DNA of 64,000 bases. Origin: Tigriopus japonicus (taxonomy: Eukaryota; Arthropoda; Copepoda; Harpacticoida; Harpacticidae). Shown here piece after piece: positions 60,382-64,000 of the stretch. A model generated the notes under the pieces. The model made no database searches. It saw only the letters and a list, made by a program, of their open reading frames with translations, and was not told the DNA's origin. Location: assembly GCA_010645155.1 (NCBI GenBank), contig CM021322.1, positions 5,353,695 through 5,417,694 on the forward strand, read 5' to 3'. The position numbers and the translations under genes were made by a program. Positions within the stretch are counted from its first letter, which is position 1; each line of letters opens with the position of its first letter.

Positions 60382-63300
60382 TATAGGAATAACACTATCA
60401 CAACTAGAAAATGGAAGAGTTTTGGATAGTTCTAGCAAATGCGAAGCAATTTTTAGATAATTTTAGAAAATTCTTGTAAAATTATCTTTCAGTTTTCTCT
60501 TAATGGCCATGGGCTCAAAAATATTAAAACGTTTCAACATCATGAAACGATAATAGCTTTTAACAATCTGTCATTTTCATACAAGGCCTCTATGCCAGAA
60601 AGAGTCTTTCTTTAGGCTTTTTTCCAAGAATATCCAAACATCTTTTCGGAAACGAGCCCATGATTGGAATATCTTCACCTGATTACCATCTCCACACAAT
60701 CATTGTTGAAGTGGTTTGTCATTGTTGGCAAAGCTCATTCCGCATTGTAACAAAAAACCTTGGTTCTACAAAACTCCACCGTTTGTTTGAATTCGCTTGG
60801 AATACATCTTCATTGATTACTTTTTCTCTCTAAAGGCACTCAATCAAATGAACACATAATATTCCTCCGGGAGTTGTCATGTCGTGTTGAATAAAGTATT
60901 GTGTCAAGGATTTATGGTAATTTCATGCACCAAGAGATTCCTATTGTGAACGTTTGGAAACCCTTTGGTCCCTTGATTAACGATAACTTTGTTTGAGAGG
61001 AATTCAAAAAGAATATGAATATTTTCCTGCGGAAAGCTTAAGGTAACGATAAATGGAATTCCGAAACTGAACGGACCAATTCCTGTTGTGACATTTTCAA
61101 TCTTATTTTCCCCCTCTCGATTTGCTGTCAAATTCAGTAGTAAATGCATATTTTCTTGGAAGATCATAATGAATTTACTCGGCAAGTTTGTATGCGCTTC
61201 TGGTTGAAATTCCAATATGGTCTAGAAAAACTGCGTTTTAGATACTGCAAATATACCCTACTTGGGATTCCCCACACTTATTAAGGGAGCTCATAAAATT
61301 CTTCTCTTCCTTCGTTGTTTTGACGCTTTACAAGAGAAAGTTCCTTTACACAACTCACATCTCGACAAGAAAGTTGATCTTTCCCAGAATCCCAATTTTT
61401 CATTTACTTGTGATCAAAACACGAAACTCAAAACTCTGAGCACTCTGTTGACAATCACGATTTTGCCGTTGTTCCAGAAACAGGCGTAGTTGTGGAACCA
61501 CTTGGGGGCTACCTTTATTTCAGTAACAAATCAGGCCTCTCAAGACGAATTCTTTCTTCCACAAGGTCTTGCTTTTTGGTCTCTCTCTCTTTGTGTAAGT
61601 GCCACTTGCTTTTGCACGCAATGAGAATTGCAACCTGGGAGTGGAAAAAGGCCTAGAGGCCTCGGTCGAAAAAGCACCGCATTAAGGACTCACAAATTGG
61701 TGGCATATTTGAAAATTGCGCTCAATGGATTCAGTTACAACAATCGACCAATGAGTGATTAAATTGAAATGTCGATGAGCGTTCTTGCGAGATGATTGAT
61801 TGATGGATCAATTTTGGACGATTGACATTGATTTTGGAGCGCCTGCCAAAGTATTGATTGAGAACAGCAACATGCATAATGAACATGCTAATGAATACTG
61901 TCTAAAGAACATTTGGAATAGACGTCTTGAACCGAGTTGAGAATGGCTAAAACATGCTGTTAAGTAAAATGCTGGCTGGCTCTCGGACATTTTTTCGTGT
62001 TTGAAGTGCTCACTCATTTCTTCATCTTTACGTAACTTAATTGCTTTGAGAAGGAAACTGCGCTTAAAAACGTTGAAATAATCGCCTATTTTAGGTTCAG
62101 GGCACTAAAACTCTCAATGCGGTGTGGGAAACTGTTCATTTGAATGCTCGACAATTCCTTGGATATGGCCCTTGAACTTCTGTGAGGTAAATTTAGTTGA
62201 GTCAAACGGAGTCAAACATTCGAGCTTACAGAAGCACCATTTTGAGTAGTCGAAAATCATTTAATGAGTTGTTTTTAGTCTCACCAATTTAAAACTTTTA
62301 GAATCGTTGTTTCTCAAAAAAAAGTTGGAAATTGCCCTGTAAATGCAATGGGGCTTCAAGCTTCTTTTAAGAACGCTTGTAAGGCCTCATTTGTCCCTCT
62401 AGGTTGGTTGGTCAGGCGAGGTGTGAATGCTCTCGCTCGATTCCTCGTTCAATCACGAATGAATGGTTTCCCGAACCGGAAAAGCCATTACTTTATCATT
62501 AGGACTCGCTGTGGGGTAGAAGTATCAATTTTCTTCTTGATCAATTCAGCCCAAAAGAAAGGAAATGGATACGGCAGGGAGATGAACACTGCAAATTATG
62601 ACAATTCTCGCACCCCGCTTGACAAATAAAAGCTTTGATCAACGTTTGGGTGCGAACAAAAGTCCCCCGGCCTCTCATAATCTAGTTAATCCGAGATTAT
62701 TTTTGAAACTTAGATTCTCACACACACAAACTCATGGATTTTATCCCTCTCCAATGATGGCATATGACAAGCTTTCAATCTTAATTCACAATTCGAAACG
62801 ATTCGTATTTCGTGGACGGGGAGATCAACAAGGCGCCCATTGTTCGTTATGACGGACGGTCACCCTCTCTCTCTTTATTCTACACGGATTGAATGGAAGC
62901 TGACAGTCTGACGAGATTGAGGCTCATAAAAGGCCCTTGAATGACAAAAATATATTATCCGAAGGGCCTGTTCGTGTTTCAAGCCCCCTGGAGAACATTG
63001 TACGAGAGTTTGTCTACATTTTCATGACAAGCCTTGGGTAAAAATAAGAAAAAAATGCCAGTAGTTGTTTAAAATTAAACACACTTGGGCCTTGTTCGAC
63101 CTAGTTCGAGAGTCTTTTTCCACTGAAACTAATTATTCAAAAGCGTTGAAGCCTCGAGCAAACACTTGAAATGGCGCTAGATTTTACAACTTTGCCGAAT
63201 TCTAAAGTTTTAATGGAGTGTTTTATCGCTTTAGCATCCGCAATTGATGCTTCATGGAATGATGACGCGATAACCTCCCATCTCATTTGACCAAATATGG

Positions 63301-64000
63301 TGGGGAGTAATAAATGCATGTAGAATGTCCATCATTGCGTCATCAGGCCCGACTAATTCGGGCCTAATTATACTCACAAGCACAACGACTTGTCTACTGA
63401 ATTATTTTTGGGACGATGCAGAGGGCAAATTGTTTTCGAGAAAAAAACCACACTTCCAAGCTCATAAAATCAGAAACCATCGGCCATAAAATTGTGGGGC
63501 TTTAAAAGCAGCAAGTATTCGACAGCCTAATATTTGACTGATGATAATCGAAATGGCAGGCAATCTGACTTTATACGGTATTCGTGCACTTCTAATGAAT
63601 ATTCACTGCCTTTTTGCCCTCATAAAAATCAAATGTCCATTTCCAGATCGAAAATTGGTCTTGAACAACTCCATAAGCCACACGAAACGACGACGATAAG
63701 AACCCACCAATCATGAACAAGTCATGGCTGTCAGATTCAGAGAGACGTGAATAAATATACTCATATGGATTCATTGACAAATACTAGAGATAAGAAAAAT
63801 ATCGTATTTGCCAATCATTTGCTCGACATTCCTATTGATTGCTACTTTTTATCGAAACCATTCCTCGGTCAAAACTGTTTGATTCTGGCAATCGTTTATT
63901 TCAGAATAAGAACAGAAGAGAGAGAAACTTAGAGAGAAACTTATAGAGAGAAGAAAGGTTCCGTTAGAGCGATATAGATGCAGAGTATACAACACGTCCC
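60382..64000. other. Gene-poor right end of the window
   Basis: Apart from a possible galectin-like exon at 60904-61221, no gene is supported. Purine-rich GAGAGAAACTT repeats occur at 63910-63955. Confidence 0.45.
60904..61221 (-). CDS. Possible C-terminal exon of a galectin-like lectin
   Basis: A minus-strand open frame of 105 codons preceded by a good acceptor (TTTTTCTAG) and ending in a stop. The pattern MHLLLNLTANREGENKI, then GPFSFGIPFIVTLSFPQENI, then NRNLLVHEITI resembles the beta-strands of galectins, which have an LHFNPR-like strand, PF..G..F..., and a hydrophobic last strand. The sugar-binding His-N-R and W-G-x-E residues are not visible, so binding would be doubtful. No upstream exon could be joined. 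It may be an isolated relic or a chance ORF. Confidence 0.25.
   Translation of the reverse strand, partial: TILEFQPEAHTNLPSKFIMIFQENMHLLLNLTANREGENKIENVTTGIGPFSFGIPFIVTLSFPQENIHILFEFLSNKVIVNQGTKGFPNVHNRNLLVHEITINP

Overview
The window is nuclear DNA from an arthropod, most likely a copepod crustacean of the Tigriopus kind. This rests on animal-type genes with GT-AG introns, many only about 58-80 bp long; a 4-TM protein of a family I associate with arthropods; a short interstitial (CCTAA)n tract like the pancrustacean telomere repeat; and DNA transposons scattered between genes. The species is an inference. There is one 33-base assembly gap (28594-28626). No rRNA, convincing tRNA or CRISPR was seen.

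Layout. 1-4065: intergenic DNA with a 298-bp hAT-type MITE. 4066-7703 (+): three tightly packed ORFs: a 64-aa LYR-type mitochondrial microprotein, an MTRFR (C12orf65)-like mitochondrial rescue factor, and arginine methyltransferase PRMT7 (8 exons, 696 aa). 8337-10482 (-): PIP4P/TMEM55 phosphoinositide phosphatase (7 exons, 250 aa). 12861-14684 (+): Elongin A. 15501-23483 (-): a 4-TM DUF4728-like protein split by a 7.3-kb intron. 23.5-29.2 kb: sparse intergenic DNA.

29.2-34.2 kb is a compact glycosylation cluster: a Golgi carbohydrate sulfotransferase (+), a core-1 beta-1,3-galactosyltransferase C1GALT1 (+) and a GT11 alpha-1,2-fucosyltransferase (-). All three are type II Golgi enzymes of the kind that build and cap O-glycans. 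36.4-38.8 kb (+): a neuronal-calcium-sensor EF-hand domain fused to a roughly 460-residue low-complexity N-terminal region. 39.2-40.2 kb (-): an unrecognised single-pass membrane protein. 42.3-52.1 kb (-): a prenylated CAAX-box protein whose last two exons are separated by an 8.7-kb intron; its 5' exons were not found. 52-64 kb is gene-poor and holds a 989-bp hAT element with an internal 27-bp minisatellite, an internally deleted mariner and one possible galectin-like exon.

Three non-autonomous elements end in inverted repeats with perfect 8-bp target duplications, and a fourth has TA duplications. One of the hAT elements sits inside a fucosyltransferase intron, which it expanded from 58 to 315 bp. 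All gene models were spliced by hand; reading phases match at every junction, and the total coding lengths are whole codons, but no transcript data were available.
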